A DNA stretch of 64,000 bases from Psococerastis gibbosa (GCA_963971405.1 OZ020488.1:5084001-5148000), one strand, 5' to 3'; counted from the stretch's first letter, positions 44,740 through 55,830 are shown. Translations and numbers: made by a program. The notes: generated from the sequence alone by a model not told the origin.

Positions 44740-46270
44740 CGTTGTTATGGAGTTTGGCGACACCCCCATGTGCCAATACATACCGTGCCTCTACTATTCC
44801 TCACAGAAATCTCTAAGCGTAATGGGATCAAATCTTAATATACAATAGGCTATGGACCATACTGAAGGTTATTTCGTATATAACTCATTAAAAAAATTAC
44901 AGAATACTTCTAAAACACCGAATACATTTTTTTTTTTTTTTTTTGAAGTAAGCCTATTTTTATAGTTAATATTTGCACCTCTAAGACCGTAGCCATCTGA
45001 GCTTCTGAGGAGAAGGGGGGGGTGCAACTGTTGTTGTGCTGGTCATAAGGGCTAAGAAGACTCATCCCCCTGCGCCCTTGCTCAAAAACCATGATGGCGC
45101 CCTTCATAGGACAGGCTTGGGACAAAAAAAAAAAAAAATCGGGGGAAGGAGAACAGAAAAAAACTTTGTGAAAGTTTGGTGGGAGCGGGCCTTATAAAAG
45201 TTAAGTTCAATGACTTGGAGGAAAAATTTATAAAACATATTATATTTATTAGTGGCGCCCCCTGGGACGGTTCTAGCCCGTTTGGAGTAGTTGGGGGGTC
45301 AAAATAAATGAAACACATGTAGAATCGATTAAATCAGAGCATAATAAATTAACTCACAATAGATTTACTAAATTTGGGGGGGGGGGGAGCAGCTACCCCC
45401 CCCCCCCTGTATCCGTCTATGGGTGCCCCTTTGGTGCTCTCTCCCGGGCCCCCTATGGTACATTATGGACCCTGGGCGACTACGACCGTTTCTCCCATAT
45501 ATGATGGCCACGTCTATGACAGAATTGCCCATAGTGGTACACCCTCTTCATATCACAACCGTTTATTATCACCCTCCAATACGCTATATATATTTAGCTT
45601 AACATGTTGAAGTTTGGTTCTAGAGCCTCTGAAATGTTGTAAATAAATAGTGAACTGATTAATTCTACAAATAATAATAGAAATAGTAAAATTAACACAA
45701 AATTATACGCAAGTTAGATACAAGGATTAGTCCACGTAAAGACGCACTTCCTTCTTGACGGGTTGTCAAAAATTATCATTTCATACTATCTTGCCAAGAG
45801 CTGTATCGTACGGTAGCTAATTATTAATAACTTAGAAGTTCATATTTCTTTGAAAACACTTTCTTTTGAACCAGCAGAATTGATATTTTTTGTCTTTAGC
45901 AAGTTTTTAGTTAGCGCCCCCCCCCTAATTTTTTTTTAAGTTAATCTATTGTAACTTAATTTGTTAATTTATTACACTCTAATTTAGTCGATACTCGAAC
46001 CAATAACAACCTTTCGGGTGAAAGTCGGAGTCTGTACCACTACTCTATATGTCCTGAATGGGAGAGGCCTTTGTAGGGATAAGTCTGCGAGCTGCATCTA
46101 TTTCTTGAAAGGGGATCGATATGCCGAGGGCAGCTCCGACGGCTACTTAATTTTTGCAACATCCTCGTCCTGTTTGATGGAAACGTTATTTATTTCAAAC
46201 TTAGATCGGTGGCTAAATTGTTCGTCGACTACAATTCTTTCTTCCGCTCAGTCTTGTGTCATTGGAAGCT
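44740..46270. other. Probable intron, G/C-run-rich, no exon supported
   Basis: Holds a T18 run near 44930, an A15 run near 45125 and a G-rich block at 45290-45425 related to the CAGGGACGGATCC family. The latter includes adjacent G13 and C13 runs at 45376-45410. Confidence 0.4.
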
Positions 46271-46274
46271 TTAA

Positions 46275-46640
46275 TAAGCAGCTGCTTGAAAGGTGGGAGC
46301 GTGAGATTCTCCGAAAGTGCAAACTCAGAGAGGGAGAAAGGAACAGAGAGAGTGGCGTATCCATAGAAACGCGATATACCAAGAATCCGAAATCAAAAGA
46401 GCTCGCATCAAGTGGAAAGAATACCAGAGAATGTAGGGCAACAAGAGCAGTCTTACACAAGGTGCCCCAAGGGAAAAGAGAGAGTGAGGCCACCACGGAT
46501 GCGATGGCTGGACGACGTCAAATCGGATCTGGTGACCCTTGGCGTCGATGACTGGCGAAAGAGAGCGTAGGACAGCACAGGATGCCGCGATATGGCCATT
46601 AAGACCTTTAAGGGCCTTAGCGCCAAGTAGTAAGTGTATC
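46275..46640 (+). mobile_element. LINE 3'-end fragment
   Basis: LLERWEREILRKCKLREGER and later, in another frame, RPRMRWLDDVKSDLVTLGVD, DWRKRA follow the C-terminal pattern (FExKILRKIYGP..., RGRPxxRWLDxVxxDxxxLGVxxWRxxA) of endonuclease-RT LINEs. Frameshifted, with a stop after WRKRA. Confidence 0.75.
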
Positions 46641-46699
46641 ATTGGAAGGAATTTCAGATTTGATTTTGGAAACATTTTTGCCACGGGCATTAAGCCCAA

Positions 46700-47490
46700 A
46701 GATGAAGTTGTATTTTTACAACCGAAATTAGAGGATATGGAAAAAACCGGGTTTGGCGGGATTTTCCATATCTTCCAATTTCGGTTATAACGAGGAGGTT
46801 ACCTCTTCAACCAAAGTTAATTTAATGTCAGTGTTATATATACCATATAATACTACAATGTAATATTGTATTTTTACAATCAAACTGGAAAATTATGCAT
46901 TACATCACTTACTTAAATTTTTCGTCTTACATTTTCCCATTTTGGGGTGGGGGGGGGGGATATATATGCTACTGGCAATCAACTTTTCATACCAGAACAT
47001 ACAGTATGTTTACGTACTTTATACATTTACACATGAATAAATCGTGCAGTATGTGGCCATGACCCAGTGAGCAATCATCTCTAATTGTGTTTCATTTCCA
47101 CACACTCGTCTCTATACATTTTTGAAATACTGCATACATACCGTATAGGATCATTCATGTATTGATTTTAAATCAAGTTATTTTCAATTTGTCTAATTTA
47201 CAAGAGAGGTAAATTTCAATTTGGATCCTTAGCTTACACTTTTTTCATAGGTTTAATTGCATACAAACAATTAACTACCCACTAAAATATTTTATTGTAT
47301 TGCAGTATTATTTGGTATGTATATATATTACCCTGACTTTAAATTAACTTTGGTTGAAGAGGTAACCTCCTTGTTATAACCGAATTTGGAGGATATAGAA
47401 AAATCTGGACTTGGCGGGATTCAAACCCACGATCTATGCTTAACCGAGGCGTTGCTTCGTCTTAACAGCTGGACCAGAGTGATCCACAGG
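46700..47490. repeat. Large inverted repeat built from S1-SINE ends
   Basis: GGTTATAACGAGGAGGTTAC, CTCTTCAACCAAAGTTAATT at 46783-46825 is the inverse of TTAACTTTGGTTGAAGAGGT, AACCTCCTTGTTATAACCGA at 47345-47385. The spacer of about 500 bases includes an S3 tail fragment near 47245. This could be two SINE insertions head to head or a foldback element. Confidence 0.6.
47336..47475 (-). mobile_element. tRNA-derived SINE S1, one arm of an inverted pair
   Basis: The minus strand has TTAAGACGAAGCAACGCCTC and GATCGTGGGTTTGAATCCCG, then the TCTATATCCTCCAAATTCGG tail and TTAACTTTGG block. The partner arm is at 46715-46835. Confidence 0.65.
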
Positions 47491-48021
47491 ACCGGAAGAG
47501 CTGGAGGGTGATATGCAGGGAGTTTCTGCCAACCAATCGTTGAGATTGTGACCTCATAAGAAGAAGTGAGGGGGGGAAGTCCTATTGGTTCTTAAAATAG
47601 GCCTAGTATTTGGTATCCGCTTAGTTCATAAAACTTTTCCCTGCTTGCAACACATTACGCCAATGTTCAGTATCTTCACGTTACATTCGTTCATGGCTTG
47701 AAATCAATTAAGCTTAAGCCTATTTGAGACCCCTCGTACAAAAGACTATATACCTACATTATCTTGAGTGGCAGTCTAGGTCCTAGGATACATTTCCAGA
47801 GAGGGGAATTGCATATCTGTAGCTACGCCCCGGGATAGTAGATACAGTACATATCACCCCGTCAAGAGTCCCGAACAAATTGAACTGATTATGCACTGAG
47901 GCTACAGCGTAAATAAAAAAATTCTGCGAGTAGGCTGCTGCGAGGATAAGCGTAATATTGGGGCACTTGTTGAAGAAAATATTAAACAGTTTCACGGTTT
48001 TTATTAATTTCTTCTTCTTCA

Positions 48022-48545
48022 TCAGCCAACGCCCGTCCTTGGCTGGTAGGCCATTTGCCGCCGTGCCGCGTAATAGAGCTGGGCCAATCCCTTCTGTGTC
48101 TCAGTTCGGTTTTCTACCTCGATGCCAGTGCAGCTGAATAGGTGATCGGCGTTCCCCTCCCCTTGGAAGCAGAGGGAGCATTCGGATGACTCAGCGATAC
48201 CTATTCTGTGGAGGTGGCTCTGGAGGTAGTCATGTCCTGTGGCCATTCGGAGCGCTGCCACAGCGATGTCCCGGCGCAAGTTGCTGGGGATGGTTTTTGC
48301 TAGAAGCGGTTCCCATCGTTTGCCAGCTGCTCTCACTTTCCAGGCATCTCTGGTCGTGTTCTTGGCATTTGCTTGTAATAGGCTGCAAGTGGTGGAGAAG
48401 GTGAGGGGGTGCAGAGGTTGCGGTAGTAGGCACCCCGCCTTTGCTAGTTTGTCAGCCTCCTCGTTCTCACGGATGTCACAGTGGCCAGGGACCCATTGTA
48501 GGAGGATATCTGAGACGGTTTGTAGCTCCAGGAGTCTAGACTGAC
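48022..48545 (-). mobile_element. LINE RNase H and C-terminal fragment
   Basis: Minus-strand pieces read SDILLQWVPGHCDIRENEEA, DKLAKAG, then an open 104-codon frame with RWEPLLAKTIPSNLRRDIAV, LRMATGHDYL, HRIGIAESSECSLCFQGEGN and ADHLFSC. WVPGH-x-x-I-x-x-NE-x-AD is the RNase H signature of I/Jockey/R1-type LINEs, and C-x-x-C...H-x-x-x-C is their terminal knuckle. It is truncated at both ends, with a frame change between the two parts. Confidence 0.8.
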
Positions 48546-48689
48546 ATTACCTTAATAGTTCATCATCGTGTGTTTAAAAGGTACCTTGTCAGTTTTCATG
48601 CTTTTTCATTTTTTACACATGCGGCCCGCGGTAAAGTGTCCGGCTCTCGGAGTAGTCCTCGAGGAAAAAGGTTTGGGGACCGCTGTTCT

Positions 48690-49400
48690 ATACGGTATTG
48701 AGGGATGGACGCTGACACAAGCTGTGGAGAACAGAACCAGTGCATTTGAAATGTGGGTGTACAGACGAATGCTGTGATATATGCTGGAAAGATCGTGCCC
48801 CTAATGCCGAGGTCCTGAGGCGAATGGATACAGAAGCCAAGTTGCTGCTAACAAAGGGCGTAGTCAAGGGGGGGGGGTGTTCAACCCCCCCCCCCCCCAA
48901 AAAAAATCCTGGCTACGGCCTTTCTGCTAACTGCTAAGAAACGAAAACTAACATAAATAAATTTATCGCCTTCTGTCAGACGCTGGTAGCCTCTGCCCCT
49001 TCGGCACTAAGTTTTAGAAATATTTATGGAGGACCCGGTGGCGACTTGTTGCTGAAAGACCGTCTAGTCTACTACCCAAAAGTGCTGACACTTTCTGCGA
49101 ATTGGTTGATGACAGGGACCGAACGGCCTATTCTGTGACGTCGCCAACTGAGGTATTAAATAGAACCAATAATTTAAATATATCTAAAACTTAAAGCCGA
49201 ATGGTCAGAGGCTACCAGCGTCTGACATTTCTGCTTGTAATAATCCAAGGGAAGATGCCAGGACTGAGGGCTCCCGACAGAAGAAGAACATCCTGGTTGA
49301 AAAACCTGAGGCAGTGGTTTGGCAAGAGCACGATTTCCCTTTTCAGAGCTGCAGTCTCCAAGATACAAATTGCCATGATGATGGCCCATCTTCGATAGAA
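48690..49400 (+). mobile_element. LINE 3' end broken by an inserted inverted repeat
   Basis: The first part (48690-48855) has LYGIEGWTLTQAVENRTSAF, EMWVYRRML and, after a frameshift, WKDRAPNAEVLRRMDTE. The last part (49255-49400) has GRRRTSWLKNLRQWFGKSTI, SLFRAAVSKIQIAMMMAHLR. Both are standard for one endonuclease-RT LINE (AFEMWxYRRMLxIxWxDxxxNxEVLxR ... RTSWLKNLRxWFG...RAAVxKxxIAMMxAxxR). About 400 bases in between hold a G/C-rich block and a 50-bp inverted repeat. Confidence 0.8.
48965..49230. repeat. Inverted repeat pair (about 50-bp arms) inside a LINE
   Basis: GTCAGACGCTGGTAGCCTCT at 48977 pairs with AGAGGCTACCAGCGTCTGAC at 49207. The arms continue to ACTAAGTTTTAGAAATATTT and AATATATCTAAAACTTAAAG. 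The 150-base interior is unrelated to the LINE. Confidence 0.65.
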
Positions 49401-49702
49401 GAGGCATTTAAAAGAGAAGTCGATTAAAGTACTCTGCGGACGATTCAACCTAAGATAATGCCCATGGCATGCAGATGGAGAATAGACGGGATCACCCGTA
49501 ACCCTCTCCTTAGTGAAATATTATAAGAAGACCACCTTGACATTGTCTCCTAAAAGAGAAACTGAGAAAAGCCATGTGCTTGGAAGCACCATCTATGATT
49601 TAACTTATATTATGATGCATGTTCCCTCACTTCGCTCCTGAGTCCAGCTGGTGCTTGAACTCAAAGAATATAAATAAAATAGTAATGGATAGCCTAACTT
49701 AC

Positions 49703-50380
49703 CTTCTGCAGTATTAAACATCTAGGATTGCAGACGGTGATATGATACCCATCAGCAGTTGCTAGGCTCACCGGCAGAGGCTCAGGTACTAATTCAGCAA
49801 TTGGCACGATTTCCGGCGGTACCACAGCCAGTTCCAGCGGAAGTAGCCCGAGGTTGCTCTTGAATCTCGGGTAGAAAGTCTTGTGTTCAGTCTTGGCGCC
49901 AAAACCCGCGTTTATAATATCCGGTGGCTTTTCCGGGGGTGTTTCCGCAAATTTGACATGTCTCTCTTTCAGAGGCTGTGCTGTCTCCACTTCTGAGCAC
50001 TCCACCGCCACCACCGTCTTTTTCTTCTTCTCATTGGCCTCTTCCTGCTGTTGTAAATGCTTGGCAGCCTTCAACTGTTTCCCGGTTTTCTTTCTCTGCA
50101 AAGTCACCCCCGGGATTATGGGAAAGCGGATTACCCCATTTCTGCCGCCGCTCTCAAGACGTGGGACGTTTTCTTTGTGCTGTTGTGCGCCCTTTTGCAG
50201 ATTTGCTGATGACTTTGTATCGGATTTACCGATGCCCACGTCATCTTTTTTCTTTGCATTTTCAGCTGTAATGCTATTGCGTAGTTTGCTGATGTTTATG
50301 TCTTCTGTTGATTTTTCATGGCTGATGGGTACAATCTTAGGGGGTTTTCGGATGAGTGGCATTTGGGACAGCCGGGGTCC
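49703..50380 (-). CDS. Large coding exon of an unrecognised minus-strand gene
   Basis: This reading frame is open for 226 codons and bounded by a good acceptor (TCTTTTTCAG, revcomp of 50381-50390) and donor (CAGAAG|GTAAGT, revcomp at 49702). The first ATG is six codons in, at 50362, followed by PLIRKPPKIVPISHEK. The product is lysine- and proline-rich and looks mostly disordered. It has a QQQEEANEKKKK coiled-coil-like stretch and several PP-rich segments near the end (PPEKPPD, VVPPEIVPIAELVPEPLP). I do not recognise the family. The exon ends in phase 0, which matches the phase-0 start of the PAM2 exon at 20238, the next minus-strand exon I can find, about 29 kb away. Exons in between may be missed. 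The 167-codon frame on the opposite strand is its shadow. Confidence 0.75.
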
Positions 50381-50802
50381 CTGAAAAAGAAGAAAAAGTA
50401 CGTTAATTTGTGAACTTATTTTAGAATTAAGAACTAAAAGAAATATTTCTTCATTTATCCATAAATACGAGTATAGTGCATACGGTACATAAAAGAGTGG
50501 TCGGCGGTGACGAAAACAGAGAAGAGGATGTTACGCAGTGTAACTGCGGGCCTACTATGCCGTTTAGTATTAAGTTATTCTTGAGGGTTAAAAATGTAAA
50601 CAAAACTATTTTTGGATGGGCTTTTCCATTCTAAATTCATTTTTTTTATAATTGTATGACGTAAAACTTTACTGAGTTATCTTTATTCTCAATGAGTGAC
50701 AGTAAGTTTCACAAAGTTAATAAGGAGACTCGTCTCACTCGTCTTGCATGTATTCGTCTTGTTCGACCAATCATGGCGTCGGCCTAATGAAACGTCTTCT
50801 TT

Positions 50803-51667
50803 GCTTTCCAATTTATACGTAGTATAAGGAAAGCTTTGTGATGGTCGAAATTTTCGATTCCGTGATTTCAACGGATTTACACGTTTTGAGGTCCCAGGAA
50901 CCCAAAAAAGTGGTTTTTACAAAATGTCTGTCTGTCGGTCGGTCTGTCGGTCGGTCTGTCTGTTCTTCGATTTCCGGGCAAACTACTCAGTGAATTTGAG
51001 TGAAATTTGGCATGTAGGTTCACAAAAATCATACCTCGGGACAATTTTTTTTTTTTGGGCTAACTTAATTTGAGGGGGTTTTATTTTCAAAAAACTCCAA
51101 AAAAACGTCTAAAAAAATTATTTCTCAAAAACGGCTCCAACGATTTCTTTTAAATTCTCGTAGATTGTAGTCGTTATTAATGTTGACAAAATGCGGGGGG
51201 TCGCTTGCCCCTTGATAGTTTGCTTTTAGGGGTAAAAAAATAAAAATAACTAAATTTTAGTGAAAAAATGACTAAAAAATGCGAAACCTTTCTATCGATG
51301 ATTTCTACCTTCAAACATGTTTTAGGTGTTAAATTAAGTAACGAAACCGGATAGGTTGCTTTCCCAAAAAAATATTTGGTTTTGCCCAAAAAATTATTTT
51401 TTGAAAAAAATAATAGAAAATTCGCGCTCAAATGCATTGCATGCCCTGCCATTATTGCTGTGTGGTAATTAATGTGTTTGTTTGACCTATCGAGAATTTA
51501 CCAATTTACCTCACTTCCAGTGACGTCAGGGGGACAACCCCCCCCCCCCCCCCCGAGATATCGGAAATTTAACCATAGGAAAAATATTTGCCATAAAATT
51601 ACTAATTTTCTCAATCTAATAATTTTGATAAATTGGAAAGCATGTTCGAGTGAACTCGGACCGGTTC
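50803..51667 (-). repeat. R1, full-length copy
   Basis: It runs from GCTTTCCAATTTATACGTAG to ACTCGGACCGGTTC. It contains a (CTGT/CGGT)n tract at 50930-50965, a C14+ run near 51540 and all other landmarks. It interrupts a CGACCAAT...CGTCTTCTTT block resembling the palindrome at 10655. Confidence 0.8.
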
Positions 51668-51669
51668 TT

Positions 51670-53140
51670 TGACCAATGGTCAAAGTACGCCTTGCAACCA
51701 TGCGAGGATTTGTTGTTGTTTGGAATCTGATAGAACGAAGAAAACGTTGCAGCTGGTGACATCAGAAAAGAAAAAGTACCCTTGACGGGCGTTAATGAGC
51801 CATCTCTTCTATAGAGAGAGAGCTCCAATCCTAAGCAATTGGGATCCCATTCGAGTAATCACATAATAGACTCAGGGTAATTTGGAGTTTTCCAATATAT
51901 GGGGTATAATTTCGGCGAGAAAGAACATATTTAATTAGTCCTGACTGCAATTTTCATTAATTAAATGAGGTTTAGTACAGTACAGTACTTCAATGGGACT
52001 GCTAGTGGCTTCAAAGTAATGCAGCTAAGCAAAGTAATGCAGCAAGAGGCAGCTGCATTTTCCCCTTCCAATATCTTTGAAGGCAAGGTACCCATTAGGC
52101 GGAGCCGGCCGCCATACCAAGTTGAATCCAGCGGACCAGAGCAGGTTCAAAGCTGCAGATAACTTGGTCGTGTGCACAGTGCCGGGAAACATGGTAGGAC
52201 TTGTCCTGGTCACCTCTGAACTAATCGTGTGACTTCACTGTGTTTCCCAAGTGGTTCGGAATCCACTATAATCAGGAGGTCCACTGTCGGCTGGCGTAGC
52301 ACAGTCAAGTCGGGGTCGCTCGATGGGCCCAAATAGTCGTTATTAACCCGACGAACACTACTTCTACCCATTAGGCAGTCACACATATATAAAATATTTT
52401 CGGGGGGGGGGGGGAGGCAAGGCCAGATTGACTGCAGCTAACAACTTCTTGCCGTGGGCAGAGGCGTGATTCCCTGGACCCTCCATGTATACGCCACTGC
52501 CATTAGGGATGTGTATAGTCCAACAGGCCGGCGGAAAATTTTCCATTTCATCGAGTCTCCGGCCTCATTCTTCGGGTTCATAGTTTAGTTCTGTACTTAT
52601 TGGGTTTTTCCTGTGCGTAAAAAATAGGAAATACTCGACAAACTGTGTGTACCCATATTACTATATACTTATAAGACATGAACAAAATCAATTTTATTGA
52701 CGTAGGTACAACAACCGTTATTACGTCACATTGCCTTACACTATCTATAATTGATTTCTCCTGCATTATCAAGCCCTGTAGAACACGAAAACCACCATTT
52801 GTACGCCAAAGTGCTGACTACTACATCAGCAATAGAAAGAAAGAAAGAAAATTGTCATTATTTTCCATATGGGGGAATTTTGGACCTTTCGGCTCACTCT
52901 TGCAGTTAACCCAAGAGACAATAGACAATACTTTAGTCAGTAATTTTTAATCAGCATACATATGATATAGCCAACTATACATACGGTTTTCGACATCGCC
53001 ATAAAATACAAAAATACAATACAAAAGTCCTAATATGCTGTATAATGTTAAAAATAATTTAGTAAATAAACAAAGACTAATTTTAAGAATGTGTCAGCAA
53101 GGAGGGAGATTTGTCTAGAGAAATTCGTCCATGGACAACA
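51670..53140. other. Upstream intron of the minus-strand gene, repeats only
   Basis: Contains the R2 copy (52085-52290) and a G12 run near 52400. The 90-codon plus frame at 52678 has no support. Confidence 0.35.
52085..52290 (-). repeat. R2 copy, inverted
   Basis: GAATCCAGCGGACCAGAGCA, ACTTGTCCTGGTCACCTCTG and TATAATCAGGAGGTCCACTG are the reverse complement of the 36885 copy. Confidence 0.75.
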
Positions 53141-53500
53141 GTAAGGGCAACAACTCATTAGGAGTCCCTTCACCTTGCAACTACGTTGTACATGACTATG
53201 TCAGACACATAGGGGCACACACATAGGTTATAGTGGTAGACCAAGAGTTCAGACTACTCTAAGTTATTAGTATAAAGTACTGTACTAAAAAGTACAATAC
53301 GACAATACAGTACAGTATAGTACAGTACGACAGTACAAATTAAAACAATTAACCGAATATTTCTATTTCAAATGAGCAAACTTACAATGTCTCACAATCT
53401 GGATACGATCGTACATCTACTGTCAATTTAACCATGAGTGATATAGGCCTAGACTCGGCTATCACACAGAGGCACTGTTCTCACTATTACGCAGACCCAT

Positions 53501-53937
53501 TGGCGTAATTAGGGGGGATCTGGGGGGGGGGCGGCTAGCGACCCCCAGGGACTTGTAAAGCCCCCCCCCCCTCAGGATTTCGTGGAAATAAAACAAACTG
53601 ATTGATAAACTTAATAAATAAACGAATAATTAAAAATACGAAAGTTTTTTTCGCAGAGCATAATAATGATTTAAAGAAAAAATAACTTTAGCGCAAAAAA
53701 CTTTACTATTTTAATGTAGTATGTTGGCAATTTCGGAGTCTAGGACTGTTCCTTTGCCAATATTGATGTTTGAGTTTGCACTGCAATGATGGATATTAAT
53801 ATCTTATAGGTTTTGGGATACTAAGCCTCCACCCGCCTCCCCCCCCCCCCGTATTTGGACAACGGTGGAGCACGGTCCAAATGAGGTTCTAAGAACCCCC
53901 CCCCCCCCCGGTATTTTGGCAATTTGCGCCAATGCGC
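53501..53937. mobile_element. CATTGGCG-ended G-rich element
   Basis: CATTGGCGTAATTAGGGGGG at the left and ATTTGCGCCAATG at the right are inverted. Both ends adjoin long G or C runs. It is a relative of the 20776-21670 family. Confidence 0.55.
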
Positions 53938-54540
53938 CGACCACAACAAATCATTCACATAAACTGAAGAAAATAAAAGCACATAAAAGTAAAACGTAAG
54001 AGTTATCGTACAAACTACATATTTCAATAATTACCTCTCAATGCACTATACTGTACATATACATCAGCATGTGCAACCAGAAAGTATAGACTCGGCTATT
54101 AAACATTCTGGATAGATGGGGGCACTCTAACTGAGTATACACAAGATACCCCGCAGGGCATAATAATCCAAAATTAGCGCAAAGTTGTGAACAAGCAGCA
54201 AAAAACAGTACCTAATTTGTCGTCCAATTAATTGAATTTTAAAAGAGTTAACATAAAATCTGGGTTCGAAAATAACTTCGGGAAAAAGTCAACAACGTAC
54301 TGTAAGTAGATTTAACAGTTAGTCTTATCTCTCCATGCCACTCGAGTCTACATGTAGGTAGTTGTAGGCTACTACCAAATTGTGGCAAACTATTAGAAAT
54401 ATGCACCAGTACTGTACATAGGGACACTGTACACGTATGTCGACCACCCATAGCAGTTGTCCAGAAAACCATACTGCCGTAATAAACAATCACTAAAAAC
54501 CACAGGAAACTAAATTAACCTAAGATTTCTCGTTCAAACT

Positions 54541-55002
54541 AGGTATCAAACTAACTCTGAATGCCATTACCTGTGTAACCATCAGAAGGAAAACTCGGTT
54601 ATCAGACATCAGAGAATTGTACCGCTGAGAACCGAAAACAATAGTCCAAAATAACCACACAGTCAAAAACGAATACCTATACCTACCCAAAACTAGGTAT
54701 CAAACTAACTCTGAATGCCATTACCTGTGTAACCATCAGAAGGAAAACTCGGTTATCAGACATCAGAGAATTGTACCGCTGAGAACCGAAAACAATAGTC
54801 CAAAATAACCACACAGTCAAAAACGAATACCTATACCTACCCAAAACTAGGTATCAAACTAACTCTGAATGCCATTACCTGTGTAACCATCAGAAGGAAA
54901 ACTCGGTTATCAGACATCAGAGAATTGTACCGCTGAGAACCGAAAACAATAGTCCAAAATAACCACACAGTCAAAAACGAATACCTATACCTACCCAAAA
55001 GG
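54541..55002. repeat. Three tandem identical 154-bp units
   Basis: AGGTATCAAACTAACTCTGA recurs at 54541, 54695 and 54849, and the 154-bp units between show no difference I can find by eye. Unit 3 ends where GGTGAAAAAC begins. Identity implies recent duplication or recent homogenisation. The true copy number could be larger if the assembly collapsed it. Confidence 0.9.
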
Positions 55003-55247
55003 TGAAAAACACAACGAAAACAATATGTAGGTATCGGCTCAAACTATCAAACTTACCCCTCAGTGCCATTACATACGGTATATATGCAAGCAGATGGTAG
55101 CCTCAGGGCTCAGACATGGTGACATTGTATTCAGGCGATCAACAGTAATTGCCCAGAAAATCAGTAGGAAACAATCAGCATAAACGACAGAAAAAACGAA
55201 AAAATTAATTTAAACAAATGTTTTATCATTCAAACTAACAAACTTAC

Positions 55248-55319
55248 CTCTCAATGCCACTACATGTGCAAACAGATGGTTGACTCGGCTCTTAGACATG
55301 GGGACACTGCATAGGGGTC
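55248..55319 (-). other. Candidate 72-base exon, best-preserved unit of the array
   Basis: The acceptor is TATTGCTGTAG and the donor is GAGAG|GTAAGTT on the minus strand. One frame is open (PLCSVPMSKSRVNHLFAHVV and so on). An ATG at 55468-55466 with a CAG|GTGTAT donor after 55444 would splice to it in phase (MDSAGSMS, then G). However, the outgoing phase 1 does not fit the frame of the exon at 50380. Either another exon lies between, or this is noncoding 5' UTR. Confidence 0.3.
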
Positions 55320-55439
55320 CTACAGCAATAGTCCAGAATAACTAAAAAGTAGAAAACAAAAAGCATAGCCAGCATACCGAACGAAAAAAAGAAATAACCC
55401 GAAGAGTTCAGGTGTAGGCGACCAGCTTGTGATTGATAT

Positions 55440-55830
55440 ACACCTGACATCGACCCCGCCGAATCCATTGATCAGCCGTTTGATAACGCACCCAAACAGC
55501 TGTTGACGTTTTTATCACGGTTTTCCGTAACGTTTGCCCCCTTTTTTACGTTAGAGTGTTTACCACTCGTGGGGGTTAGTTATTTTGTATCTGTTGTGGC
55601 TATACTTGTAGGTTTTAGGCCAAAGATTCGAACGTTAGGTTTAGGCAGAGTATCGCGCGACTCGGTGTGTGTGTATCCACGGAAGTTCCACGACCAACTG
55701 TTGCTGTTTACGGGGCGCCGCGCAGCTCCCCCCTTTCCCCTTCTCTCGAGGCAGCAGCAGGGGCCTTCTCCCACTGTCGCCTCTTTCTCGGCTATGTGGG
55801 CTATTCATCATCAGATTTAATGCGATCGAG
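55440..55830 (-). promoter_or_regulatory. CpG-rich stretch, candidate promoter of the minus-strand gene
   Basis: This is the most CpG-dense interval in the window, with GTATCGCGCGACTCGG near 55650, GGGGCGCCGCGCAG near 55710 and CTCTCGAGG near 55745. It lies just 5' (minus strand) of the exon-like array and about 5 kb 5' of the large exon. The frames on either strand here look like composition artefacts. Its role as promoter is inferred from composition and position only. Confidence 0.35.

Larger units (their letters stand above)
53140..55350 (-). repeat. Degenerate tandem array of exon-like modules with splice donors
   Basis: Related units occur at about 53145-53245, 53385-53510, 54030-54150, 54310-54475, 54541-55002 (three units), 55040-55150 and 55229-55345. 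On the minus strand each follows a pattern: ACTGTTGT-like stretch, AGTGTCCCCATGTCT, AGCCGAGT, a TGCACATG block, then GGCATTGAGAG|GTAAGTT. The unit at 55319-55248 has both an acceptor (TTGCTGTAG) and a donor (GAGAG|GTAAGT) around a 72-base segment that is open in one frame with phase 1 at both ends. Other units have lost one or both sites. The array lies just upstream of the large minus-strand exon, so it may supply 5' exons. Confidence 0.55.

Noticed and set aside
49881-50384. 167-codon plus-strand frame over the large minus-strand exon
   Set aside because: It is antisense to a frame with good splice sites on both sides and has composition-driven runs (FFFFS, SCCC). Treated as shadow.
55503-55820. 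105-codon plus-strand frame in the CpG-rich region
   Set aside because: No domain, no splice context, and long frames are expected by chance in CpG-rich DNA with few stops.
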